A stretch of 64,000 nucleotides of DNA from Archaeoglobus sp. JdFR-37. GTDB lineage: Archaea > Halobacteriota > Archaeoglobi > Archaeoglobales > Archaeoglobaceae. The notes below the pieces were generated by a model, which worked only from the letters and a program-made list of their open reading frames with translations, had not been told where the DNA came from and searched no databases. This document shows positions 1 to 8,720 of this stretch, piece after piece. Where the stretch lies: positions 54,139-118,138 of the forward strand of contig MTMY01000032.1 in NCBI GenBank assembly GCA_002010215.1, read 5' to 3'. A program made the position numbers and the translations under genes. Each line of letters begins with the position of its first letter. Position 1 is the stretch's first letter.

Positions 1-1136
1 ACATCGCTTTTTGAGTGCTCCAGACTCAGATTATAGAACCCTGCTCTAACGCTGTGGTCGTCGAGGGGTGAGCGCTCACCGAACATCCATGGGGTGAAAA
101 TAAGACCCCTGGTCCCAACTTCGCTTTCTGCAGCCATCTCATCCAGTTCATGGAATTCTAAGCCGTCAAAGAAGTTGTTTCTCAGCCATTCATAGCATGC
201 TCCAGCAGTCTCCTGCTCGGCAACACACAGATACATCTCCGGGTTTGCGCTACATATACAGCCCATGTAATGCATCAAATCCTTCTTCCTTTCCGCCATG
301 TGGGCTCCCAGCCATGCGCTAGTGCCTATGTATGCATGAATCTCGTTCTCCAGAACAGCTCCTGAACCTACAGCAGCAGATGTCATATCCCCCGCCCCGA
401 CAACCACAGGAATTCCCTCTGGCAGCCCAAACTCCTCTGCTGCTTCCTTCCTCAGCTTCCCGGCGATGCTTATAGATTCCCTGATCTCCGGAAGCTTTTC
501 CTTGTCAATACCAAACTTCCTGAGAATTGCATCGCTCCAGCACATCTTTCTCTTCCTCGTGTCCATCATCCAGCTTATGTTGGCGCAATCCCTGCTGGTG
601 ACAAAGTTGCCAGTGCACCTGAAAATCAGGTAGTCCTTGACATCCAGAAACTTGTAAGTTGCTTTATAAATGTCGGGCTCATTCTTCTTTATCCAAAGAA
701 TTTTAGATATAGCATCCTTGCCTGCAAAACCGGGAGCGCCGCCGGTTATCCTCAAAAACTGAATCAGATTGACCAGATTGTACTTTGTTACCCTGTTTCC
801 AATGATTTCGAATGCTTCCTTAGCCGCCCTTGTATCCAGCCAGATCATGCAGTTCATCAGCGCCTCACCTTTTTCATCCACTGGAAGGACACCTGCCATC
901 TGGGTCGAGAATGCGATGGCTACAATATCTTCTCCCGCTCCTGATCCTTCAACAACCTCTTTCGTGGTTTCTACAACAGCACCCCACCAGTCATGGGGGT
1001 TCTGCTCTGCATAACCTTCTTTAGGATAGAGCACTTCATATCTGGCCTTACTCAAAGCTTTAATGCCACCATCGAGAGAAACAAGGACTGCTTTGTTTGC
1101 ACTCGTCCCCACATCATGGCAGAGAATGTATTTCAT
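1..1136 (-). CDS. FGGY-family carbohydrate kinase (C-terminus cut by window edge)
   Basis: ATP-dependent sugar kinase of the FGGY (xylulokinase/glycerol kinase) family, expected to be cytosolic. The reading frame starts at ATG 1136 on the minus strand and is open to the window edge, giving about 378 residues of the roughly 500 usual for the family. The N-terminus reads MKYILCHDVGTSANKAVL, the first phosphate-binding strand-turn (DxGTxxxK), followed by a tryptophan-rich NPHDWW segment typical of xylulokinase-like members. The substrate cannot be told. It is divergent from the genes at 1500 onward, which include a RuBisCO-like protein, so it may supply a phosphorylated sugar to that pathway; this is inference only. 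Family assignment is firm, substrate open. Confidence 0.85.
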   Translation of the reverse strand, partial: MKYILCHDVGTSANKAVLVSLDGGIKALSKARYEVLYPKEGYAEQNPHDWWGAVVETTKEVVEGSGAGEDIVAIAFSTQMAGVLPVDEKGEALMNCMIWLDTRAAKEAFEIIGNRVTKYNLVNLIQFLRITGGAPGFAGKDAISKILWIKKNEPDIYKATYKFLDVKDYLIFRCTGNFVTSRDCANISWMMDTRKRKMCWSDAILRKFGIDKEKLPEIRESISIAGKLRKEAAEEFGLPEGIPVVVGAGDMTSAAVGSGAVLENEIHAYIGTSAWLGAHMAERKKDLMHYMGCICSANPEMYLCVAEQETAGACYEWLRNNFFDGLEFHELDEMAAESEVGTRGLIFTPWMFGERSPLDDHSVRAGFYNLSLEHSKSD

Positions 1137-1499
1137 AATTATTAAAAATTATTTAACCATACTTAATTTTTGCTTATCTCCTTTCTCAAACTTTCTGATT
1201 TAAGACAGTCAGAATTCGAGACTAGCAAGACAGAAGAGTGGAGACTGGATGTGTCAATGAGGTTGAGGTTGGAGGATGTATGAGTCTGGAGGAGTGGGGA
1301 AAACAGAATGGGAATAGCTTTTCGGTAATGCTCAGTATGTCATATAATTCTACACTGGCTGGTTCACACCTCTGGACCAATATGCAATGGTCGATGTCGA
1401 AGCGATAGCCGAAGAGATGACGCTACATCTGCAGAATATTTAGATTTATATTAGCAATAATAAACCTTTTAAATTTTTTAAATAAACTATAGAAATAAG
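1137..1499. other. Intergenic region, no convincing gene
   Basis: About 360 bases between divergent genes. I see no complete gene. A short open stretch around 1340-1440 ends in a TAG but is broken by an upstream stop and may be a gene remnant. The AT-rich block at 1455-1495 probably holds the promoter of the gene starting at 1500; a TTTAAATA-like box lies about 22-27 bases before its ATG. Confidence 0.4.
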
Positions 1500-1886
1500 A
1501 TGAGATCGATTAGAGAGAGAATAATCGAAGACATACTTGAAGAAAATGAGGAGATTCTTGCCAAGGTTAGCTGGAAGGAAGTGAGATATGCACTCATGAC
1601 ATTAGTCTTCGATGTAATTATCTATGCCACAAATAAGCGTTTGCTCTACGTAATGCATGAAGTTAAAAGAATAGTTTACGAATTGCAATATTCAAGGATA
1701 ACCCAGATAGAATTGGTTGAGAAGAGGAAGATGTTGGTATTCAAACAAAGCTACTACCAGATAGATGGAGACTTAAACGATCGGGAAAGAAAACTCTGGA
1801 GAATTCCTGCAAATGTTGAAAATGCTGAGGAATTTTGTAGAGTTGTGAGTGAGATCGTGAAGAAGAGGCGCTGGAAATTAGATTGA
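1500..1886 (+). CDS. PH-like domain protein of unknown function
   Basis: A 128-residue soluble protein with no signal peptide or membrane segment. The central part, about residues 35-85, has a strand-rich pattern with the phrase YATNKRLLYV followed by IVYELQYSRITQIEL. This resembles the 'TNKRLL...IPYSRI' core of bacterial/archaeal PH-like (bPH, GRAM-like) domains. The ends are charged and helical. The function is unknown; such domains often sit near membranes or act as small scaffolds. It stands alone between divergent and co-directional genes. The start ATG is preceded by an AT-rich promoter at a leaderless distance. The domain call is pattern-based and moderate. Confidence 0.5.
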   Translation: MRSIRERIIEDILEENEEILAKVSWKEVRYALMTLVFDVIIYATNKRLLYVMHEVKRIVYELQYSRITQIELVEKRKMLVFKQSYYQIDGDLNDRERKLWRIPANVENAEEFCRVVSEIVKKRRWKLD

Positions 1887-2088
1887 TTGTATTATTGTAT
1901 TATCCTTAATCCTATTAATTCTCTTAACAGCCAGCGATGTAACTTGAAAATGGTGAGGATACACATAGGTGATACCTCCGATTTCTTAGATATTTCCTTG
2001 AGCGTTTCTGTCCACACCCTCACCTGAAGTAATAATAGGCATCGAGGAAGAAGATGTTGAGAATAATGAAAACAAAAAACTGACAATC

Positions 2089-2098
2089 CTTATATATT
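2089..2098 (+). promoter_or_regulatory. TATA box of the oxidoreductase/RuBisCO-like operon
   Basis: TTATATATT lies about 27 bases before ATG 2121, preceded by an A-rich BRE-like stretch. At this spacing transcription would start at or next to the start codon, so the mRNA is probably leaderless. No Shine-Dalgarno sequence is visible before 2121, which agrees. Confidence 0.55.
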
Positions 2099-2120
2099 TC
2101 ATGATTTTTACTGTTTTTTA

Positions 2121-3335
2121 ATGAAGGCCACCATTTTAGGTTGCGGAACCGTTGGAAGTACAGCAGCCTTAACTCTTTCAGCTTCTGGTCAGTTTTCTGA
2201 ACTTGCAATTGCCGATCTGAATGTTGAAGCTGCCATGAAGGTTGCCAGCGTATGTCAGGTGGAAGCCGAAGCCATAAAATGTGATGCATCCGACGTTTCT
2301 ACGATAAAAGAAGTTATCAGAGGTTCAGACGTTGTCCTGAACTGTGTCGGGCCCTTTTACGAGTACGGGCCAAGGGTGCTGAAGGCAGCGATTCAGGGAG
2401 GAGTTAATTATGTGGACGTTTGCGACGATTATGATGCGACGGTTGAGCATTTGAAGATGGATATTGACGCGAAAAAAGCGGAAATCACAGCATTAATCGG
2501 AATGGGCAGCTCACCTGGTTTGGCGAATCTTATTGCAAAGTTTGCAGCTGAGAATCTGCTGGATGAAGTTGATGCAATAGACATCTACCACGCCCACGGT
2601 GGAGAGAGAACGGAAGGTGCTGCCGTTGTGAAGCACAGAATCCACTCCATGGAGATGGACATACCCGTGTTTTTGGATGGCGAATTCAAGACTGTCAGGC
2701 TTTTTGAAGAGAGCGGAAAGGCTCTGGAAAAAGAAGTTGAGTTTCCAGGAATAGGAGTGTACAGAGTTTATGCGTATCCCCACCCTGAAACCCTGACGCT
2801 GCCCAGATACATCAAAGGAGTGAGGAGAGTTACCAACCTCGGCCTAGTTCTCCCCCCAGAATACGCAGAACTGATAAAAACCATCGTCAGGATTGGTATG
2901 ACGTCTGATAAACCCATAAAAGTCGGAAATACTGAGATTTCACCTCTTGACTTTGCTGTGGCTTTCATACTCTCAAAAAGGGAGGAGTTGCTGGAAAAAG
3001 CCGGACTGAAGGGGCCTGTTGGCTGCCTGAAGGTGGTTGTTACAGGAAAGAAGGGGGGCATTGTCAGATACAGCTTTTCCCTCACATCCAGAGGACAGGG
3101 TATGGGGGAAGGCACAGGAATTCCGGCAGCTATAGGCACAATTCTCATGGTAAAAGGCAAAATCACCGAAAAGGGTGTTCTGCCCCCTGAAGCATGTGTG
3201 AATCCCATGGATGCTTTTGTTATGGCCAGAGATATTCTGAAATCATCTGGAATTGAAGAGTTCCCACTTCTAATCGAAGTTGAGGACGAAAGCGGGAAGA
3301 GGATGTTGAGTGTCGATGAAGTGCTGAAGTGGTGA
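2121..3335 (+). CDS. Saccharopine dehydrogenase-like NAD(P)-binding oxidoreductase
   Basis: A 404-residue member of the saccharopine dehydrogenase/carboxynorspermidine synthase superfamily. The N-terminal Rossmann motif is LGCGTVGS at residues 6-13, and the family hallmarks VGPFYEYG (about 76-83) and YVDVCDDYD (about 97-105) follow. A central alpha/beta substrate domain contains a GMGSSPGLANLIA segment. The true substrate is unknown. The gene lies 27 bases upstream of a RuBisCO-like protein in the same orientation, so both are probably one transcript and one pathway. Lysine biosynthesis is unlikely because no partner genes are present. Superfamily is certain, reaction unknown. Confidence 0.8.
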   Translation: MKATILGCGTVGSTAALTLSASGQFSELAIADLNVEAAMKVASVCQVEAEAIKCDASDVSTIKEVIRGSDVVLNCVGPFYEYGPRVLKAAIQGGVNYVDVCDDYDATVEHLKMDIDAKKAEITALIGMGSSPGLANLIAKFAAENLLDEVDAIDIYHAHGGERTEGAAVVKHRIHSMEMDIPVFLDGEFKTVRLFEESGKALEKEVEFPGIGVYRVYAYPHPETLTLPRYIKGVRRVTNLGLVLPPEYAELIKTIVRIGMTSDKPIKVGNTEISPLDFAVAFILSKREELLEKAGLKGPVGCLKVVVTGKKGGIVRYSFSLTSRGQGMGEGTGIPAAIGTILMVKGKITEKGVLPPEACVNPMDAFVMARDILKSSGIEEFPLLIEVEDESGKRMLSVDEVLKW

Positions 3336-3362
3336 AATTGAGGTAGTACTGAGGTGATAAAA

Positions 3363-4676
3363 ATGGAGCTTGGTGTGAGGTTGAGATTTCAGAAATTTGA
3401 GGACCCTGAGGCGAATCCAGAAGCGCTGCCTGATGGTATAGATTCGGATGAATACATCATAGCCACCTATTACATGTCCTTCCCCAAAGCCTTCAATCCC
3501 TATCAAATCGCCCAGATAATGGCTGTAGAGCAGAGCACCGGCACATGGATTCCAGTACCCGGCGAGTCTCCTGAAACCAGAAAGAAGCATGTTGCCAAGG
3601 TTATTGGAGTCTATGAAACGCCTGATCACGAAATCATGATACCTGATGAAGTAAAATGGAGAGATTACATCATCCAGATAGCCTTTCCTTACGAGAACAT
3701 AGGCAGCAGACTTTCAATGCTGTTTACTGCTGTGATAGGCAACATCTCCATGGCCGGAAAGGTTAAGCTCTTAGACCTGAAATTCCCGGAGAAGTACGTT
3801 GAGGGATTCAAAGGCCCTAAATTCGGTATTGAAGGTGTGAGAAAAATTCTGGGAGTCCACGACAGGCCGCTGCTGAACAACATGATAAAGCCCTGCACCG
3901 GCTTCCCGGCAGAGCTGGGAGCAGAGCTGGCATATGAGACTGCAAGGGGCGGAGTGGACATCGTCAAGGATGATGAACTTCTTGGCAACGTGGCTTTCAA
4001 CACTGTGGAGGAGAGGGTGACGAAGTACATGGAGGCAATTGATAAGGCGAATGAAGAAAAGGGGGAAAAGACCCTCTACGCCATAAATATCAGCGATGAT
4101 CTGCCAGATGTGCTTGAGAACGCTGAGAAAGCTATTGAGCTTGGAGCTAACTGTCTGCTGGTGAACTATCTTGCGTGTGGCTTCCCGGTTTTGAGAGTAT
4201 TGGCTGAGGATCCCAGCATAAACGTGCCCATAATGGCACACATGGACTGTGCCGGCATATACTATGTCTCGCCCTTCTCTGGAGTGAGCAGTCATCTGGT
4301 TCTCGGCAAGCTTCCCAGACTAGCAGGAGCCGACATCGTTGTCTATCCTGCTCCCTACGGAAAGGCACCCTTTTCCGAAGAAAAGTACATTGAAGTTGCA
4401 AAGGCACATCGCTACCCCTTCTATAAAATCAAACCCATCTTTCCAATGCCCTCAGGTGGTATAACGCCTTCCATGGTTCCCAAGCTGATGAATACCCTTG
4501 GAATAGATCTCGTTGTGGCTGCTGGCGGCGGAATACATGCCCATCCTGATGGGCCAGCAGCGGGGGCAAGGGCTTACAGGGCGGCAATTGATGCGGTGCT
4601 GAAGGGTTACACAGACCTGAAGAAGTACGCCGAAGAAAACAGCATCGAAGAACTTATAAAGGCTTTACACCTCTAA
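3363..4676 (+). CDS. RuBisCO-like protein (RuBisCO large-subunit superfamily, form IV type)
   Basis: A 437-residue member of the RuBisCO large-chain superfamily. The carbamylation/metal motif KDDE (K202, D204, E205), the KPCTG lysine (K176), the loop-6 lysine in YGKAPF (K334) and the serine in PSGGI (S364) are kept. The phosphate-binding HRxxH segment reads HMDCA, so the equivalents of R295 and H298 of true RuBisCO are Met and Ala. That argues against carboxylation of ribulose-1,5-bisphosphate. RuBisCO-like proteins of this kind include enolases, isomerases and transcarboxylases acting on phosphorylated sugars. I chose ATG 3363 because GAGGTGA stands 5 bases before it. It follows the saccharopine-dehydrogenase-like gene. 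Confidence 0.85.
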   Translation: MELGVRLRFQKFEDPEANPEALPDGIDSDEYIIATYYMSFPKAFNPYQIAQIMAVEQSTGTWIPVPGESPETRKKHVAKVIGVYETPDHEIMIPDEVKWRDYIIQIAFPYENIGSRLSMLFTAVIGNISMAGKVKLLDLKFPEKYVEGFKGPKFGIEGVRKILGVHDRPLLNNMIKPCTGFPAELGAELAYETARGGVDIVKDDELLGNVAFNTVEERVTKYMEAIDKANEEKGEKTLYAINISDDLPDVLENAEKAIELGANCLLVNYLACGFPVLRVLAEDPSINVPIMAHMDCAGIYYVSPFSGVSSHLVLGKLPRLAGADIVVYPAPYGKAPFSEEKYIEVAKAHRYPFYKIKPIFPMPSGGITPSMVPKLMNTLGIDLVVAAGGGIHAHPDGPAAGARAYRAAIDAVLKGYTDLKKYAEENSIEELIKALHL

Positions 4677-4750
4677 TCATTTTTAATCATTAAAACTGAT
4701 TAAAAACCAAAAGAATTTAGACTTTGAGGTTTCACTAGCGCTGGTGATAC

Positions 4751-5947
4751 ATGATGTTAGTTGAGCATATTCTGACAGAGGACCAGAAGGCAATCAGAGA
4801 TGCTGCCAGAGAATTCGCCGAAAAAGAGTTTCCGAAATACAGCGAGGAGTGCGATCTGGAGGAGAAATTCCCCTTTGAGCTCTGGAAGAAGGCTGCCGAG
4901 CTTGGTTTCATAGGCATGTCTATTCCCGAGGAATACGGCGGCCAAGGAATGGGTATTCTAGAAACCTGCCTAGTTGTAGAGGAGTTCTGGCGTGTGGATG
5001 GTGGCCTAGGAATGATAATGGCATCCACTTTTGGCTCAGAACAAATCCAGATGTTTGGAAGCGAGGAGCAGAAAAAGAAGTATCTGCCACCTCTTGCAAG
5101 GGGAGAAAAGATTTGCGCTGCTTGCTACACAGAGCCCCAAGCAGGAAGTGATGTTGCCGGAATAAAAACCAGAGCGGATAAAGACGGAGACGAATACGTT
5201 ATTAATGGAACCAAAATGTTCATAACCAACGGCAGCATTGCCGATTACTACATAGTTCTGGCAAGAACTGATCCAAATCCCCCAAAGAGGCACATGGGCA
5301 TGAGCGTTTTTGTTGTGGAGAAACACACGCCAGGAATTCAAACAAACAAACTCACCAACAAACTTGGTATCAGAGCAAGCGACACAGCAGAAGTTGTTTT
5401 CAAGAACGTGAGGGTTCCGAAGGAGAATCTGGTGGGAAGAGAAGGCGAAGGTTTCTATCAAACCATGATGTTCTTCAACGTCACCCGAATCCCTGTTGCG
5501 TTCCAGGCCGTTGGACTGGCTCAGGGAGCATTTGAGCTGGCTTTTGAGTATGCCAAGAACAGGGACGTTTTCGAAAGAAAACTTGTAAGCTTCCAGATGA
5601 CCCAAGAAAAGCTGGCAAAGATGAGGACGAACATAGAGGCTGCAAGGCTGCTAGCTGTCCAGGCAGCACTTCAGGCTGACAAAACTAGCATGCCAGATCC
5701 CGGCCTTACAGCCATGGCAAAGTACTTCACCGCCAAGGTGGCTCAGGAAGTTGTACACGAGGCCTTGCAGATTCATGGCGGATACGGATTCATGGGTGAG
5801 CAGGCAATTTCCAGAATGTTCAGAGACGCCAGAATTCTGGAGATTTACGAGGGTACAAGAGAGATCGAGCTGGAAGTTGTGGCAAGGTCTTTGCTCGGAA
5901 AGGTGCCTTCAGTTCTTGGAATGGTCAGAAAGCACCCCCTCATGTAA
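4751..5947 (+). CDS. Acyl-CoA dehydrogenase
   Basis: An FAD-dependent acyl-CoA dehydrogenase of 398 residues, the normal family length, for the first step of beta-oxidation or related CoA-ester oxidation in the cytosol. It shows the three usual parts: an N-terminal helical domain ending in SIPEEYGGQGMG, a middle beta domain with CYTEPQAGSDVAG and FITNG, and a C-terminal helical domain with QIHGGYGF and IYEGTREIE. The glutamate of YEGT matches the catalytic base position. The chain-length class is not evident. A second start (4754) lies one codon in. A 75-base gap separates it from the RuBisCO-like gene; a second paralogue lies at 63141. Confidence 0.92.
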   Translation: MMLVEHILTEDQKAIRDAAREFAEKEFPKYSEECDLEEKFPFELWKKAAELGFIGMSIPEEYGGQGMGILETCLVVEEFWRVDGGLGMIMASTFGSEQIQMFGSEEQKKKYLPPLARGEKICAACYTEPQAGSDVAGIKTRADKDGDEYVINGTKMFITNGSIADYYIVLARTDPNPPKRHMGMSVFVVEKHTPGIQTNKLTNKLGIRASDTAEVVFKNVRVPKENLVGREGEGFYQTMMFFNVTRIPVAFQAVGLAQGAFELAFEYAKNRDVFERKLVSFQMTQEKLAKMRTNIEAARLLAVQAALQADKTSMPDPGLTAMAKYFTAKVAQEVVHEALQIHGGYGFMGEQAISRMFRDARILEIYEGTREIELEVVARSLLGKVPSVLGMVRKHPLM

Positions 5948-6722
5948 ATTCTTTTAACAATTTTTTTACTGTTTTCCTAGTCTCCTCTCCAAAAAACAGC
6001 TCATTTCTTAGGCTTTCCACATTCACATAATTCACATCACTCGTATTGGCACCTCTACACTTCTCGCAGATTAGCATATTCCTCATTACTTCATACTTCC
6101 TGAAAATAGACGAGTAAATCTTGTAATTCTCAGTTATCTGGAGTGGATGTCCGCAGCAGTAGCAAAGGGAAGCATAAGGACTCCCTATAACGATTCCAGA
6201 CTTCTTAGGAGTGCTGAGGGCTGCAAGAAGGAAAGCTGTAACTTGATCCCTGAAATCCGCCAAAATTCTGACCCTATCAACAAAAAGTTGTAAAGCTGCT
6301 CTGCTGCACTCCTTTACCACCTCTCTATCCATTTTCCCTTCTCCAACATCCCCAACCCCTTTACACCAATTAAAAGCAGTAGGATCAAAAAGAATTACCA
6401 CCTTCTTCTGATAGAAGTCAAAGAAGGCTGGAAGGAAGGGGAGAGCTCTGCAGGATGAAGGGCGGTAAGGATAGATTTTGCATGTATAATTGTCCAGGAA
6501 AAAGCAAGCATCACCTTTTCTCACCATTCTTAAGAGAGCTATGTCTGTGCGAACAGCGAATCTTCTGAAACCCAGATCAAGAATCCTGAAATATTCTTCT
6601 TCCGTGAGGTCAGCCGGAGCTATTTTACAGCAATTACCACATTGGAGCTGAGGGTTGCATTCGAACGGGATTTCCGGAAAATACACTTTCGTAAACTCAT
6701 CCTCTATTCCGGAGATTTTCAT
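5940..6722 (-). CDS. YkgJ-family cysteine-cluster protein
   Basis: A protein with the CxxCxxCC-type Zn/Fe-chelating domain (YkgJ family). Cysteines are arranged as C-x5-CGNCC near the N-terminus, followed by CFFLDNYTCKIYPYRPSSCRALPF, which is the family's second cluster. The C-terminal part adds two CxxC pairs (CYCC and CEKC) that look like a zinc ribbon, an extension beyond the core domain. An open frame reaches 6800, but that start would overlap the divergent gene at 6778. The ATG at 6722, giving about 260 residues, leaves a clean divergent promoter. The 3' end overlaps the end of the acyl-CoA dehydrogenase by 8 bases. The function of the family is unresolved. Confidence 0.75.
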   Translation of the reverse strand: MKISGIEDEFTKVYFPEIPFECNPQLQCGNCCKIAPADLTEEEYFRILDLGFRRFAVRTDIALLRMVRKGDACFFLDNYTCKIYPYRPSSCRALPFLPAFFDFYQKKVVILFDPTAFNWCKGVGDVGEGKMDREVVKECSRAALQLFVDRVRILADFRDQVTAFLLAALSTPKKSGIVIGSPYASLCYCCGHPLQITENYKIYSSIFRKYEVMRNMLICEKCRGANTSDVNYVNVESLRNELFFGEETRKTVKKLLKEFT

Positions 6723-6726
6723 CCAT

Positions 6727-6738
6727 CGACTATAGTCG
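6727..6738. promoter_or_regulatory. 12 bp perfect palindrome in a divergent promoter region
   Basis: CGACTATAGTCG is a perfect palindrome in the 55-base gap between the divergent YkgJ-type gene and the small protein at 6778. A second, spaced inverted repeat (TTTGCT at 6754-6759, AGCAAA at 6766-6771) follows. Both sit where operator sites would be expected. Regulator unknown. Confidence 0.4.
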
Positions 6739-6777
6739 TGGAAAAAGTTAAGTTTTGCTGCAATTAGCAAAGCAACA

Positions 6778-7005
6778 ATGCAAAAATTCAGGTTAATCAA
6801 CGTGAAGATTAGCAGCGATGTTGCTGAAAAGCTGAAGGCAAAAACAGGTGAGAAAAACGTTTCTGCGGCAATTCAGGTTGCTGTGGACCACTATTTGTAC
6901 TGCCCAGTGCGAAGTTCAGAGAGGACTGAGAAAACGAAGGGGAACAGAGGCAGAAAACCCGATTACCTTATGGAGCTCTTGGAAAAGCATGGATTAGAAA
7001 TATAA
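6778..7005 (+). CDS. Small archaeal ribbon-helix-helix-like protein (possibly DUF5371)
   Basis: A 75-residue protein. Residues 4-40 have a strand-helix-helix pattern (RLINVKISSDVAEKLKAKTG, then a helix ending DHYLYCP) similar to ribbon-helix-helix DNA-binding folds and to small archaeal proteins I tentatively place in DUF5371. The tail is basic (KTKGNRGRKPD). It is divergent from the YkgJ-type gene, and two palindromes lie between them, consistent with a local autoregulator. That role is inference. The gene ends 15 bases before the thermosome gene on the opposite strand. Confidence 0.5.
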   Translation: MQKFRLINVKISSDVAEKLKAKTGEKNVSAAIQVAVDHYLYCPVRSSERTEKTKGNRGRKPDYLMELLEKHGLEI

Positions 7006-7019
7006 AAATTTAAATAATT

Positions 7020-8660
7020 TTATTCTTCATCGCTTCCTGTGTCGCTCTCGAAGTCCTCGCCACCGCCCTTCTCCTTCTCCAGTGCCTTCGCAGCAATGAC
7101 GTCGTCGATGCGGAGGATCATTATTGCCACTTCGGTGGCGCTGTTGATGGCCTGAGTCTTCACGCGGAGCGGCTCCAGCACACCGCTTTCCCTCATGTCT
7201 GTGACCTTGCCCTCGAAGACGTCAACTCCGGCAAATACATTGTCGCCCTCGTGGGCCTTCTTGAGCTCCACTAAGATGTCGATTGGATCGAGGCCAGCAT
7301 TCTCTGCCAAGCTTCTCGGGATGATCTCCAGAGCCGAAGCGAAGGCTTCGGCAGCCAACTGCTCTCTTCCGCCTAAAGTTGGTGCCCAGTCTCTGATCTT
7401 CAGGGATGCTTCGATCTCTGGAGCACCACCGCCAGCAACAACCTTACCGCTCTCAAGAGCGGCCTTACAGACTTTTATGGCATCCTGCAGACTGCGCTCA
7501 ACTTCATCAACGATGTGTTCTGTGCCACCTCTGATAAGGATCGTAACGGCCTTTGGATTCTTGCAACCCCTGATGAACACCATCTCCTCATCGCCGACCT
7601 TCTTCTCTTCTACAAGCTCTGCCTCACCCAGGTCCTCTGACTTCACATCCCTGAGATCAGTCAGTATCTTAGCGCCAGTAGCCTTGGCGATCTTCTCTAT
7701 GTCACTCTGCTTAACTCTCCTGACGGCCAACACTCCAGCCTTAGCCAAGTAATACTGAGCCAAGTCGTCGATGCCCTTCTGGCAGAATACAACGTTAGCA
7801 CCAGCATTGACGAGCGTATCCACCATCTCTTTCAGCATCTTCTCTTCCTGCTCGATGAACTTCTGGAGCATCTCTGGGTCTGTGATGCGGATTTCTGCGT
7901 CAGTTTCAGTCTCCTTGACCTCGAGAGCAGCCTTCAGCACAGCAATCTTGGCGTTCTTGACCCTCTTGGGCATGCCTGGGTGCACAACTTCCTTGTCGAT
8001 CACTATGCCGTCGATAAGCTCAGTGTCTTCAACGCCGCCGCCCTGCCTCTTTTCCAATTTGATGTTGTCCTCGTCAACAACATATTTGCCGTTCTCTAGT
8101 TCCGCCACCTTTCTGACAGCATCCACCACTATTCCAGAGAGGTGCTCGATAGCGTATTCGGCATGCTTTCCAGTAATTGCCGTTGCAGCAATCTTTCGCA
8201 GAGTTGCGTCATCGTTAAGGTCAACATCAATGGCTATGTTCTCCAGCACCTCTATTGCCTTTTCAGCAGCAAGCCTGTAACCTCTGCAGATTATGCTCGG
8301 GTGAATGTCCTGCTCTAGCAAGTCCTCGGCTTTCTTGAGGAGTTCTCCAGCCAGAACGACTGCAGTAGTTGTACCATCTCCAACCTCATCCTCTTGGGTC
8401 TTTGCCACTTCTATGATCATCTTTGCAGCCGGATGCTCCACATCCATTTCCTTGAGTATTGTAACACCATCATTTGTTATTACCACATCACCCAAGCTGT
8501 CCACCAGCATCTTGTCCATGCCTTTGGGGCCAAGTGTAGTTCTCACAGCCTCAGCGATGACGCGAGCGGCCATTATGTTCAAGCGCTGCGCATCCCTGCC
8601 AACCGTCCTCTGAGTCCCTTCCTTCAGTATCAAAACCGGAGTTCCTTGCAGTGTCGCCAC
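7020..8660 (-). CDS. ths: Thermosome subunit (group II chaperonin)
   Basis: A subunit of the archaeal group II chaperonin, an ATP-driven double-ring protein-folding machine in the cytosol. The 546-residue length is normal. ATP-binding motifs are clear: [22 protein letters not shown] and [15 protein letters not shown], plus GGGAPEIE and the late DPIDILVEL. The tail is Gly/Glu/Asp-rich rather than a GGM repeat. I place the start at GTG 8660 ([12 protein letters not shown]) because GGAGGTGA lies 5 bases before it; the more upstream GTG at 8669 falls inside that Shine-Dalgarno sequence. The promoter lies over the stop codon of the upstream HTH gene. No other thermosome subunit is in the window. 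Confidence 0.97.
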   Translation of the reverse strand: MATLQGTPVLILKEGTQRTVGRDAQRLNIMAARVIAEAVRTTLGPKGMDKMLVDSLGDVVITNDGVTILKEMDVEHPAAKMIIEVAKTQEDEVGDGTTTAVVLAGELLKKAEDLLEQDIHPSIICRGYRLAAEKAIEVLENIAIDVDLNDDATLRKIAATAITGKHAEYAIEHLSGIVVDAVRKVAELENGKYVVDEDNIKLEKRQGGGVEDTELIDGIVIDKEVVHPGMPKRVKNAKIAVLKAALEVKETETDAEIRITDPEMLQKFIEQEEKMLKEMVDTLVNAGANVVFCQKGIDDLAQYYLAKAGVLAVRRVKQSDIEKIAKATGAKILTDLRDVKSEDLGEAELVEEKKVGDEEMVFIRGCKNPKAVTILIRGGTEHIVDEVERSLQDAIKVCKAALESGKVVAGGGAPEIEASLKIRDWAPTLGGREQLAAEAFASALEIIPRSLAENAGLDPIDILVELKKAHEGDNVFAGVDVFEGKVTDMRESGVLEPLRVKTQAINSATEVAIMILRIDDVIAAKALEKEKGGGEDFESDTGSDEE

Positions 8661-8703
8661 TCTTCTCACCTCCTGTCAGAGGCTGGTAAAAAGTGGAACA
8701 GAA

Positions 8704-8720
8704 TTTCTATATATATCTTT
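8704..8720 (-). promoter_or_regulatory. Thermosome promoter (TATA box)
   Basis: On the minus strand the sequence reads CGAAAGATATATATAG: a strong TATA box preceded by a purine-rich BRE. It lies 45-60 bases before the thermosome start, so unlike many genes here this mRNA has a leader with a full Shine-Dalgarno. The box overlaps the 3' end of the preceding HTH gene. I did not see the CTAAC-N5-GTTAG heat-shock operator reported for Archaeoglobus HSR1. Confidence 0.55.

Noticed and set aside
1890..2080. Protein-like stretch on the minus strand (VYPHHFQVTSLAVKRI)
   Set aside because: Short, frame-broken and without a recognisable family; at most a remnant.
2020..2289. Minus-strand open frame opposite the start of the oxidoreductase gene
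   Set aside because: Antisense shadow of a clear Rossmann-fold gene, without a promoter or family resemblance.
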